Origin: Hymenobacter rigui
GTDB taxonomy: Bacteria; Bacteroidota; Bacteroidia; Cytophagales; Hymenobacteraceae
Length of the DNA: 64,000 nucleotides
Assembly (NCBI RefSeq): GCF_003944715.1
Contig: NZ_RWIT01000009.1
Coordinates: 123,001 to 187,000, forward strand
Direction of reading: 5' to 3'
Shown here: positions 44,227 to 51,884 of the stretch, in pieces
Numbering within the stretch: position 1 is the stretch's first letter
How the letters are laid out: every line of letters starts with the position of its first letter
Position numbers and translations under genes: made by a program
The notes under the pieces: generated by a model
Databases searched by the model: none
What the model saw: the letters and a program-made list of their open reading frames with translations, nothing else
Told to the model about the DNA's origin: nothing

Positions 44227-44238
44227 CCCCGTCGCGCC

Positions 44239-44319
44239 ATGATGGTCACCCTGTTTTTCCTCTCCCTCGCCACGTTCGGCTACCTCTGCTACGTGCTGCT
44301 GCGCCCGGAGCGCTTCTAG
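44239..44319 (+). CDS. kdpF: K(+)-transporting ATPase small subunit KdpF
   Basis: The 26-residue product is one membrane helix ending in YVLLRPERF, the diagnostic C-terminus of KdpF. It starts MMVTLFFLSLATFGYLC; either of the two ATG codons could be used. KdpF stabilises the KdpFABC high-affinity potassium pump. It lies 131 bp upstream of kdpA; a repeat array fills this gap. Confidence 0.92.
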   Translation: MMVTLFFLSLATFGYLCYVLLRPERF

Positions 44320-44441
44320 TTGTCAGTTGCTGGTTGTCAGTTGTCAGGCGCTGGTTATCAAGCGGTTTATCCTGCCTGATAACGATAAAGTCGACAACTG
44401 ACAACGAATAACTAGCAACTGACAACCAATAACTGACAACT
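44320..44441. repeat. Repeat array of TTGTCAGTTG / CAACTGACAA words between kdpF and kdpA
   Basis: Several TTGTCAGTTG words on the left are mirrored by CAACTGACAA words on the right (for example GACAACTGACAAC). The array could fold into a long imperfect hairpin inside the kdp message. The last few bases of it reach to 9 bp before the kdpA ATG. Confidence 0.8.
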
Positions 44442-44449
44442 CACCGAAA

Positions 44450-46150
44450 ATGAACAACGAACTACTCAGCATCGGCGGAATATACCTCGTTACGCTGGTG
44501 CTGGCCCTGCCGCTGGGCGCGTATCTGGCCCGGGTGTTCCGGGGCGAAAAGAACCTGCTCGACTTCCTGCGGCCCGTCGAGAATGGCATCTACCGGCTTT
44601 CGGGCATTGATGCCCGCCGCGAGATGACGTGGCAGCAGCACATGGTGGCGCTGCTCACCATCAACCTGGTGTGGTTCCTGCTGGCCATGCTGGTGCTGTG
44701 CACCCAGGGCAGCCTGCCGCTCAACCCCGACGGCAACCCCTCGATGTCGCCCGATCTGGCATTCAACACGGCCATTTCCTTTCTGGTGAACTGCAACCTG
44801 CAGCACTATTCCGGCGAATCGGGCCTGTCGTACCTCTCGCAGATTGTGGTGATTACCTTCCTGCAGTTTGTGAGTGCCGCTACCGGCATTGCGGCGGCCG
44901 TGGTGGTGTTCAACGCCCTGCAGACGCGCACCACTGAGAAGCTGGGCAACTTCTACGACTACTTCGTGAAGAGCCTCACCCGCCTGCTGCTGCCCGGTTC
45001 GCTGCTGATTGCCCTCATCCTGGCCTTCAACGGCACGCCCATGACGCTGCAGGGCAAGCAGGAGCTGATTTCCCTGCAGGGCGACTCGGTGGCGGTGAGC
45101 CGCGGGCCGGTGGCCGCCATGGTAGCTATCAAGGAGCTGGGTACCAACGGGGGCGGTTTTTACGGCGCCAACTCAGCCCACCCCCTCGAAAACCCCAACT
45201 TTATCACCAACGCCGTCGAGAATATTGCCCTGGTGATTATCCCCATTGCCATGGTGTTTGCGCTGGGCTTCTACCTGAAGCGCCGCAAGCTGGCTTACAT
45301 GATTTTTGGGGTGATGACGGTGGGTTTCGTGGCTTTGCTGGCCCCCACTGTATATTATGAGATGCACGGCAACCCCGCCATTGCCAAGCTCGGCGTCGAC
45401 CAGGCGCTGGGGGCTATGGAAGGCAAGGAAATCCGCCTCGGGGCCGCGGCTTCGGCTTACTGGAGCATCACCAACACCGTCATTAGCTGTGGCTCCGTCA
45501 ACTCCATGCACGACTCGTTCATGCCGATTTCGGGCATGAGCCAGATGCTGGGCATGATGACCAACGCCTTCTACGGCGGCTGCGGCGTGGGTCTGCTCAA
45601 CTTCTTCGCCTACCTGATTATTGCCGTGTTCATTGCCGGCCTGATGGTGGGCCGCACGCCCGAGCTGCTGGGTAAGAAGATTGAGGCCCGCGAGATGAAA
45701 ATTGCCGTCATCGTGACGCTGCTGCACCCGCTGCTGATTCTGGCCGGCACGGCCCTCACGGCTCACCTCTACGCCGGCAACCCCACCGAGTACAGCGGCT
45801 GGCTGGCCAACCCCGGCTACCACGGCTTCTCCGAGATGCTGTATGAGTTTACCTCCGCCTCGGCCAACAACGGCTCCGGCTTCGAGGGCCTCGGCGACAA
45901 CACGCCCTGGTGGAACATCAGCACCGGCGTAGTGCTGCTGCTGGCCCGCTTCCTGCCCATTGTGGGCCCGGTAGCCATTGCCGGCCTGCTGGCCCGCAAG
46001 AAGTACGTGCCCGAAAGCGCAGGCACCCTGCCCGCCGACACGGCCACCTTCGGGGTGATGGTGCTGGCCGTCATCGTCATCATTGCCGCCCTGGCCTTCT
46101 TCCCGGCCCTGGCGTTAGGGCCGCTGGCCGAGCATTTCTCGCTGTATTAA
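44450..46150 (+). CDS. kdpA: K(+)-transporting ATPase subunit KdpA (potassium channel-like subunit)
   Basis: The 566-residue membrane protein has about ten hydrophobic helices. The four P-loop filters are recognisable: FLVNCNLQHYSGESGLS, GTNGGGFYGANSAHP, CGSVNSMHDSF and SASANNGSGFEGL. The first filter has VNCNL where many KdpA have VTNTNW. KdpA takes up K+ from the periplasm and passes it to KdpB, at micromolar affinity. It is preceded by kdpF and followed by kdpB with a repeat element in the 221-bp gap. Confidence 0.97.
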   Translation: MNNELLSIGGIYLVTLVLALPLGAYLARVFRGEKNLLDFLRPVENGIYRLSGIDARREMTWQQHMVALLTINLVWFLLAMLVLCTQGSLPLNPDGNPSMSPDLAFNTAISFLVNCNLQHYSGESGLSYLSQIVVITFLQFVSAATGIAAAVVVFNALQTRTTEKLGNFYDYFVKSLTRLLLPGSLLIALILAFNGTPMTLQGKQELISLQGDSVAVSRGPVAAMVAIKELGTNGGGFYGANSAHPLENPNFITNAVENIALVIIPIAMVFALGFYLKRRKLAYMIFGVMTVGFVALLAPTVYYEMHGNPAIAKLGVDQALGAMEGKEIRLGAAASAYWSITNTVISCGSVNSMHDSFMPISGMSQMLGMMTNAFYGGCGVGLLNFFAYLIIAVFIAGLMVGRTPELLGKKIEAREMKIAVIVTLLHPLLILAGTALTAHLYAGNPTEYSGWLANPGYHGFSEMLYEFTSASANNGSGFEGLGDNTPWWNISTGVVLLLARFLPIVGPVAIAGLLARKKYVPESAGTLPADTATFGVMVLAVIVIIAALAFFPALALGPLAEHFSLY

Positions 46151-46162
46151 GCAGAACGAAAA

Positions 46163-46350
46163 CTCCCCTCCTCAGATGATTCCGCGCATCAAGCGGCGAG
46201 GGGACGCGGCGGCGCAGCCGACGCTGGGGTGGTTGACCCGCGTGCTGATGTTGTTTAGTTGAACAGTCTATCAGCCAATTAAAAACAACATCAGCAACGA
46301 ATGAACCACCCCGCCCTTCGGGCACCCCTCCTTGAAAAAAGGAGGGGAAC
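46163..46350. repeat. Palindromic repeat element between kdpA and kdpB
   Basis: It starts CTCCCCTCCTCAGATGA, contains GAGGGGACGCGGCGGCGCAG and ends AAAGGAGGGG. It is a copy of the element at 48436-48582 (about 60 identical bases) but has an 18-bp insert with CCGC-GCATCAA-GCGG, a small hairpin. The outer arms are complementary and the repeat also relates to 55143. Confidence 0.85.
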
Positions 46351-46371
46351 CATATAGCCTCTTCTACTCTC

Positions 46372-48420
46372 ATGTCAACTAAATCTCAATCTCTCTTTCA
46401 ACCCGCGCTGGTGTCGGAGGCCGTGAAACAGGCGTTCGTGAAGCTCGACCCGCGCATCATGTTCCGCAACCCGGTGATGTTTACCGTGGAAATCGGGACG
46501 GTGGTGATGCTGCTCGTGACGCTGGGGCTGCTGGTGAAGCCGGATGCCGCCCAGGGCTCGTTCGGCTACAACTTCACCGTGTTTGTGGTGCTGTTCCTGA
46601 CGCTGCTGTTCGCCAATTTTGCCGAGGCCATTGCCGAGGCCCGCGGCAAGGCCCAGGCCGAAAGCCTGCGCAAAACCCGCGAGGAAACGCCCGCCCGCGT
46701 GCTTGATGCCAACGGTCAGGAGTCGTCGGTTTCCTCCTCCCAGCTCCAGAAAGGCCAGATTTTCCTGGTGGAAGCTGGCGAAATCATTCCCACTGATGGC
46801 GAAATCATCGAGGGTCTGGCTACCATTGACGAGTCGGCCATTACGGGCGAATCGGCCCCGGTGATTCGGGAGGCCGGCGGGGATAAGTCCAGCGTGACGG
46901 GCGGGACCAAGGTGCTGTCGGACCGCATTAAGGTGGTGGTGACGACGGCCCCCGGCGAGTCGTTCCTGGACAAGATGATTGCTTTGGTGGAAGGCGCTTC
47001 GCGGCAGAAAACGCCCAACGAAATTGCCCTCACCATTCTGCTGGCCGGGTTTACGCTGGTGTTTGTGCTGGTGTGCGTAACGCTGGCCCCGTTTGCCGAG
47101 TACTCCAATACGCCCATTGCCATTTCGGCCTTCATTGCCCTGTTTGTGTGCCTGATTCCGACCACCATCGGCGGGCTGCTCTCGGCCATCGGCATTGCGG
47201 GCATGGACCGCGCCCTGCGCGCCAACGTCATCACCAAAAGTGGCAAAGCCGTGGAAACGGCAGGCGACATCGACGTGCTGCTGCTCGACAAAACCGGCAC
47301 CATTACCATCGGTAACCGCAAAGCCACCCACTTCTGGCCCGCCCCCGGCATCACGGAGGCCCAGATGGTAGAAGCCGCCACCCTGGCCTCGCTCACCGAC
47401 GAAACACCCGAGGGCAAGAGCATTGTGGAGCTGGCCGGCGAAACCCGCCGCTCCGACGTGGCCGGTCTGCGCACCCGCCTGCAGGGCGCTGAGCTGATCA
47501 AGTTCACGGCCGAAACCCGCAGCTCGGGCGTGACTTTGCCCGACGGCACCCGCCTGCGCAAAGGCGCTTCCGACGCCATCCGGCAGCTAGCCGCCCGCGC
47601 CAACCAGCCTTTCCCCCAGGAAACCACCCAGCGCGTGGAAGCCATTGCCAGCAACGGCGGCACCCCGCTGGTGGTCAGCCAGAACGACCAGGTGCTGGGC
47701 GTGGTGGAGCTGCAGGACATCATCAAGCCCGGCATTCAGGAGCGGTTTGAGCGCCTGCGCAAAATGGGCATCAAGACGGTGATGGTAACCGGCGACAACC
47801 CGCTCACGGCCAAGTTTATTGCCGAAAAAGCCGGCGTGGACGACTTCATTGCCGAGGCCAAGCCCGAGGATAAGATGACCTACATCCGCCGCGAGCAGCA
47901 GCAGGGCAAGCTGGTAGCCATGATGGGCGACGGCACCAACGACGCCCCCGCCCTGGCCCAGGCCGACGTAGGCGTGGCCATGAACTCGGGCACCCAGGCC
48001 GCCAAAGAGGCCGGCAACATGGTGGACCTCGACAACGACCCCACCAAGCTCATTGAGGTGGTGGAAATCGGGAAGCAGCTGCTGATGACGCGCGGTACGC
48101 TCACCACCTTCAGCATTGCCAACGACGTGGCCAAGTACTTCGCCATTGTGCCCGCGCTGTTCATGGTGGCCATTCCGGCCCTGGGCGCGCTCAACATCAT
48201 GGGCCTGAAGTCGCCGCAGTCGGCCATCCTTTCGGCCGTGATTTTCAACGCTGTAATTATTCCGCTGCTGGTGCCGCTGGCCCTGCGCGGGGTGGCCTAC
48301 AAGCCCATCGGCGCCTCGGCCCTGCTGCGCCGCAACCTGCTGGTGTACGGCCTGGGCGGCGTCATTGTGCCCTTCATCGGCATCAAGGTGATTGACCTGG
48401 TAGTAGGGTTGTTTTTGTAG
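46372..48420 (+). CDS. kdpB: K(+)-transporting ATPase ATP-binding subunit KdpB
   Basis: The 682-residue P-type ATPase has the phosphorylation motif DKTGTIT with Asp306, the dephosphorylation loop TGES ([10 protein letters not shown]), [13 protein letters not shown] and the hinge [20 protein letters not shown]. The length equals E. coli KdpB. It hydrolyses ATP to power K+ pumping with KdpA, KdpC and KdpF. It lies 221 bp downstream of kdpA and 198 bp upstream of kdpC, with large repeat elements in both gaps, unlike the tight overlapping kdp operons of enteric bacteria. Confidence 0.97.
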   Translation: MSTKSQSLFQPALVSEAVKQAFVKLDPRIMFRNPVMFTVEIGTVVMLLVTLGLLVKPDAAQGSFGYNFTVFVVLFLTLLFANFAEAIAEARGKAQAESLRKTREETPARVLDANGQESSVSSSQLQKGQIFLVEAGEIIPTDGEIIEGLATIDESAITGESAPVIREAGGDKSSVTGGTKVLSDRIKVVVTTAPGESFLDKMIALVEGASRQKTPNEIALTILLAGFTLVFVLVCVTLAPFAEYSNTPIAISAFIALFVCLIPTTIGGLLSAIGIAGMDRALRANVITKSGKAVETAGDIDVLLLDKTGTITIGNRKATHFWPAPGITEAQMVEAATLASLTDETPEGKSIVELAGETRRSDVAGLRTRLQGAELIKFTAETRSSGVTLPDGTRLRKGASDAIRQLAARANQPFPQETTQRVEAIASNGGTPLVVSQNDQVLGVVELQDIIKPGIQERFERLRKMGIKTVMVTGDNPLTAKFIAEKAGVDDFIAEAKPEDKMTYIRREQQQGKLVAMMGDGTNDAPALAQADVGVAMNSGTQAAKEAGNMVDLDNDPTKLIEVVEIGKQLLMTRGTLTTFSIANDVAKYFAIVPALFMVAIPALGALNIMGLKSPQSAILSAVIFNAVIIPLLVPLALRGVAYKPIGASALLRRNLLVYGLGGVIVPFIGIKVIDLVVGLFL

Positions 48421-48435
48421 AAATCAGAAAGAAAA

Positions 48436-48582
48436 CTCCCCTCCTCAGATGAGGAGGGGACGCGGCGGCGCAGCCGACGCTGGGGTGGTTGACCCGCGTG
48501 CTGATGTTGTTTACCGGAACGACCCAATTCCGAATCGTTCAACGAATCAACCACCCCTAGCCCCTCCTTTCCAAGGAGGGGA
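48436..48582. repeat. Palindromic repeat element between kdpB and kdpC
   Basis: It starts CTCCCCTCCTCAGATGAGGA and ends CTTTCCAAGGAGGGGAAC. It shares a block from GAGGGGACGCGG to GATGTTGTTTA with the element at 46163, but lacks that copy's insert. Its ends are inverted (CTCCCCTCCT and AGGAGGGGA). Confidence 0.85.
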
Positions 48583-48618
48583 ACTAGCTCTAGACTTAGC
48601 TTTTTAGCTCCCTTTTCC

Positions 48619-49179
48619 ATGAAACAGAACCTGCTTCCCGCATTCCGCCTGACCCTTGTGCTGCTGGTGGTGTGCTGCCTGATTTACCCCGCTTTGGTGT
48701 GGGCCGGAGCTCAGCTGGCCCCGGCCGGCGGGCAGGGCGAAACCATCAGCCACAACGGCCGCGTGGTGGGCTACGATAACGTGGGCCAGAACTTCACCCG
48801 GCCCGAGTACTTCCAGGGCCGCCCCTCGGCCGTGGATTACAACGCCGCCGGCTCGGCCGGCTCCAACAAAGGCCCCAGCAACCCCGATTACCTGGCCACC
48901 GTGCAGGCCCGCCTCGATACGTTTCTGGTGCAGAACCCCGGCATAACCAAGGCCCAGGTACCGGCCGAGCTGCTCACCGCCTCCGGCTCGGGCCTCGACC
49001 CGCACCTCTCGCCGGCCGCCGCCGCCGTGCAGGTAGCCCGCGTAGCCAAGGCCCGCAACCTCGATGCCGCCAAGGTGCAGGCCCTGGTGACGGAGCACAC
49101 CCAGCGCAGCGCCTTCGGCCCCGACCGGGTGAACGTGCTGCGCCTGAACGTGGCCCTCGACGCCCTGCAGAACCGCTAG
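48619..49179 (+). CDS. kdpC: K(+)-transporting ATPase subunit KdpC
   Basis: The 186-residue product has one N-terminal membrane helix (FRLTLVLLVVCCLIYPALVW) and a periplasmic domain with the family motifs QNFTRPEYFQGRPSAVDYN, SNKGPSNPDYLATV and SGSGLDPHLSPAAAAVQVAR. The C-terminal end has VTEHTQRSAFG. It stabilises the KdpFABC complex and helps ATP binding. It is 198 bp downstream of kdpB and only 3 bp from a possible small ORF. Confidence 0.96.
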   Translation: MKQNLLPAFRLTLVLLVVCCLIYPALVWAGAQLAPAGGQGETISHNGRVVGYDNVGQNFTRPEYFQGRPSAVDYNAAGSAGSNKGPSNPDYLATVQARLDTFLVQNPGITKAQVPAELLTASGSGLDPHLSPAAAAVQVARVAKARNLDAAKVQALVTEHTQRSAFGPDRVNVLRLNVALDALQNR

Positions 49180-49182
49180 CCA

Positions 49183-49317
49183 GTGGCTGCCTCCGCGCAT
49201 CGGGCCCGCGCCCACTGGCGGCTGCGGGCCCACCGGCACCGCGGCCGCCGCTTCCGCCCCGGCTACACCCTGCTGGCCCTGGCGCTGCTGTGGCTGCTGC
49301 TACAACTGGTAGCCTGA
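49183..49317 (+). CDS. Possible basic membrane microprotein (44 aa)
   Basis: A GTG at 49183 opens a 44-residue frame: about 25 residues rich in Arg, His and Ala, then a hydrophobic helix (YTLLALALLWLLLQLVA). It is 3 bp downstream of kdpC, in the same direction. The start is non-ATG and the N-terminus is highly basic, which chance GC-rich frames also give. Support is position only; no family is known to me. Confidence 0.35.
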   Translation: MAASAHRARAHWRLRAHRHRGRRFRPGYTLLALALLWLLLQLVA

Positions 49318-49329
49318 GGCAGTGGCCAG

Positions 49330-49409
49330 TAGCGCGAACTTTGTAGTTCGCGCCTCAGAACGACAACCCGCCGAACGGCGCGGGGGCGCGAACTACACAG
49401 TTCGCGCTA
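49330..49409. repeat. Intergenic palindrome (TAGCGCGAACT type)
   Basis: Arms at 49330-49354 and 49385-49409 are 25-bp complements with one mismatch and each arm is itself a partial palindrome (CGCGAACT and AGTTCGCG). It separates the kdpC block from the porin gene. Confidence 0.85.
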
Positions 49410-49571
49410 CTACCTCCCGGCCCGTTTTCGTTGCTTTACATCCTCAATTCCGTATTACTTCCCCGCCACCCGCCTGATCAAAAAACGTCAGGCTCCCCCT
49501 CTCCCCGTGGCTTCGCGCATCAAGCGAACCGGGGGCCGGGGGGTGAGGTCCTCCGCATTCTTTCTCTCCCC

Positions 49572-50681
49572 ATGAAACTACTGGTTCTCCTTACCGCTAC
49601 TGCGCTGCTCACGGCTTCGGCTGCTATGGCCCAAACCACGCCCGATTCCACGGCAGCTGCGGCGGCTCCGGCCAATCCGCTTACTACCTACGGGTTTGTG
49701 GATGGCTATTATGGCTATGATTTCAAGCACGCGGCCACCAACCAGCGGCCCGGCTTTCTGTACTCGCACAACCGCCAGAACGAGTTTACGGTGAACAACG
49801 CCGTTATCGGGCTGCGCTACGACAACGGGCAAGTGCGCGGGGCCCTGGGCCTGCACGCGGGCACCTACGTATCGGCCAACTACGCGGCCGAGGACCAGGT
49901 GCTCAAACATCTGTACGAAGCCTACGCCGGCTTCCGGCCCTTCAAAAAAGCCTGGCTCGACGTGGGGATTTTCGGCTCGCACATCGGGTTTGAGTCGGCT
50001 ATCAGCAAGGACAACTGGACGCTGACCCGCTCGCTGATGGCCGAAAACTCGCCTTACTACGAGGCCGGGGCGCGGTTGACCTACGAGGTGAGCCCCAAGC
50101 TGACGCTGACCGGGCTGGTGCTCAACGGCTGGCAGAACATCCGCGAAAACAACCAGGCCAAGGCCCTGGGAACCCAGATTCAGTGGAAGCCCACCGATAA
50201 GCTGCTCATCAACAGCAGCACCTTCTACGGCAACGAGCAGCCCCAGGACTCGGTGCGCCGCCGCCGCTACTTCCACGATTTCTACGTGAGCTACGCCGCC
50301 ACCGACCGCCTCAGCCTGGCCCTAGTATTCGACGTGGGCAAGCAGGAGAGTGAGCAACGCGGCGGCAAGGCCGATACCTGGCACACCGGCGCGGCCTTCG
50401 TGCGCTACAAGCTGGCCGATAAGTGGACCGCCGCCGCCCGCGCCGAGTACTACAACGCCGACCGGGGCGTCATCATCAGCACCATTTCGCCGGTAGCCGC
50501 CGCCACCGATTTCAAGGTGCAGGCCGCCTCGCTCAACCTCGACTACGCGCCCACCAGTAACGTGACGTTCCGGGTAGAGGGCCGCACCTTCCACGGTCGC
50601 CAGCCCTTCCTGACGGACCGCAACGGCAACCCCACCCGCAACTACGGCAACCTCACCAGCAGCATCGCGCTGTCGTTTTAG
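49572..50681 (+). CDS. Outer-membrane beta-barrel porin (BBP2-like)
   Basis: The 369-residue product has a signal peptide (MKLLVLLTATALLTASAAMA) and alternating beta strands throughout, ending LTSSIALSF with the final Phe typical of outer-membrane barrels. It starts the barrel with YGFVDGYYGYDFKHAATNQR. It resembles the putative beta-barrel porin-2 family. Placed in the kdp region, it is likely to let K+ or other solutes across the outer membrane, but this comes from context. An in-frame upstream extension to 49431 is not signal-like and is rejected. Confidence 0.88.
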   Translation: MKLLVLLTATALLTASAAMAQTTPDSTAAAAAPANPLTTYGFVDGYYGYDFKHAATNQRPGFLYSHNRQNEFTVNNAVIGLRYDNGQVRGALGLHAGTYVSANYAAEDQVLKHLYEAYAGFRPFKKAWLDVGIFGSHIGFESAISKDNWTLTRSLMAENSPYYEAGARLTYEVSPKLTLTGLVLNGWQNIRENNQAKALGTQIQWKPTDKLLINSSTFYGNEQPQDSVRRRRYFHDFYVSYAATDRLSLALVFDVGKQESEQRGGKADTWHTGAAFVRYKLADKWTAAARAEYYNADRGVIISTISPVAAATDFKVQAASLNLDYAPTSNVTFRVEGRTFHGRQPFLTDRNGNPTRNYGNLTSSIALSF

Positions 50682-50708
50682 AGTAGATAGATATGAGTAT
50701 TTGAGCTT

Positions 50709-50840
50709 CGTGTGCATGATGTAGAGACGCAATATTTTGCGTCTCGTCGTTGCTGATGTTGTTATAACTGCACCGTAGTGAGCAGACCCGGTCGTTCAAC
50801 GACGAGACGCAAAATATTGCGTCTCTACATCGTGCACACG
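50709..50840. repeat. Intergenic palindrome of the GTAGAGACGC family, copy A
   Basis: Arms at 50709-50752 and 50797-50840 are 44-bp complements with one mismatch. The core (AGACGCAATATTTTGCGTCT) is itself palindromic. The same 32-bp arm is found at 53839. It fills half of the 293-bp gap before the HAMP gene; the remaining gap up to 50974 has nothing I recognise. Confidence 0.92.
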
Positions 50841-50974
50841 AACTCTTAAGCGGAATTGAATACCTGTAGAAAAATCGTTTAAAAACTATAGATACTTAAC
50901 GCCAAGTCGCTGGGCGGGAGTAAGTTCTCGTTCGGCGGCTGGCAATGGTTTCACCTTCTAGCTGACCACGCATC

Positions 50975-51853
50975 ATGGCCCGTACCATCAAAGCCCGCCT
51001 CACGCTGGGCCTGAGCTTTCTGTTCGTGATTATTCTGCTGCTGAGCGGGGTGGGGGCGTATTTCCTCTACCAACTCTCGCGCAGCTCGGCCGCTACTCTG
51101 CAGGACAACTACCGTTCGGTGGCCTACGCCCGGGCCATGTCCGATGCGTTGTCGGATGTGCGGGAGGCGCGGCGGGCGGGGCCGGCGGCCGAGGTGGTCC
51201 GGGCCGAGGCTGCCTTCCGGCGCAGCCTGCGGGCCGAGCAGGGCAACATCACCGAGCCCGGCGAGCAGGAGCTGGCCGATTCGCTGGCAGCTTCGTTTGG
51301 GCAGTACGCCGCCCAGGCCGCCGCGCCGGCCGGCCTCTACCAGCAGGTGCGCGGGCAGGTGGGCCGGGTGGCTACTTTGAACCTGCGGGCCATTGAGCAG
51401 CAAAGCCTGCGCACCCGCCGCATTGCCAACCGCACCATCGGCACGCTGGGGCTGCTGGCTACGCTGGGCATTCTGGCCACGGTTTCCTTTATCTTCAGCT
51501 TCCCCGATTACCTCACCCGGCCGGTGGAGGAGCTGACGGCCGGTATCCGGCGCGTAGCCGAGGGCCACTACGACCAGCGTCTGCCCGTGCGCGCCCACGA
51601 CGAGTTTGCGCCCGTGGCCCAGGCCTTCAACGACATGGCCCGCCGCCTCGAAGGCTACGAAACCGCCGACGGCACGCCCCGCATCGACTCCAGCGGCCCC
51701 CTCGATCTAGTAACCAGCCACCTGCGCCCCGGCTCCGCCCCCGATGCGGCCGACGACCTGACCCGCCGCCGCCACCTGGCCACCCAGTTGCAGCGGCAGG
51801 CCCGGCAGCTGCAGCGCACCGCCGACGAGCTGGCCACCGGGCAAGCCGGTTGA
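50975..51853 (+). CDS. HAMP-domain membrane sensor without a kinase
   Basis: The 292-residue product has two helices (about 10-30 and 152-175) around a periplasmic region of about 120 residues, then a HAMP domain (LTRPVEELTAGIRRVAEGHY, about 176-228). After it come only about 60 residues with a coiled-coil tendency; no HisKA or ATPase domain follows. Its first 230 residues are similar to those of the kinase at 55303 (both have LQDN, EAGN/EQGNIT-E-GEQ and HDEF--VA-AFN). It may modulate that kinase or be a decayed copy. It lies 32 bp upstream of kup. Confidence 0.88.
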   Translation: MARTIKARLTLGLSFLFVIILLLSGVGAYFLYQLSRSSAATLQDNYRSVAYARAMSDALSDVREARRAGPAAEVVRAEAAFRRSLRAEQGNITEPGEQELADSLAASFGQYAAQAAAPAGLYQQVRGQVGRVATLNLRAIEQQSLRTRRIANRTIGTLGLLATLGILATVSFIFSFPDYLTRPVEELTAGIRRVAEGHYDQRLPVRAHDEFAPVAQAFNDMARRLEGYETADGTPRIDSSGPLDLVTSHLRPGSAPDAADDLTRRRHLATQLQRQARQLQRTADELATGQAG

Positions 51854-51884
51854 GTTGCCGGCCTTTCACGTGTAGTTTGCGCGC

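Noticed and set aside
44320..44441. Possible CRISPR array from repeated CAACTGACAA words
   Set aside because: The units are too short, spaced irregularly and occur in both orientations; there are no cas genes. It is a palindromic repeat array.
46375..47735. Minus-strand frames opposite kdpB
   Set aside because: KdpB has all P-type ATPase motifs on the plus strand; the reverse frames are low-information shadows.
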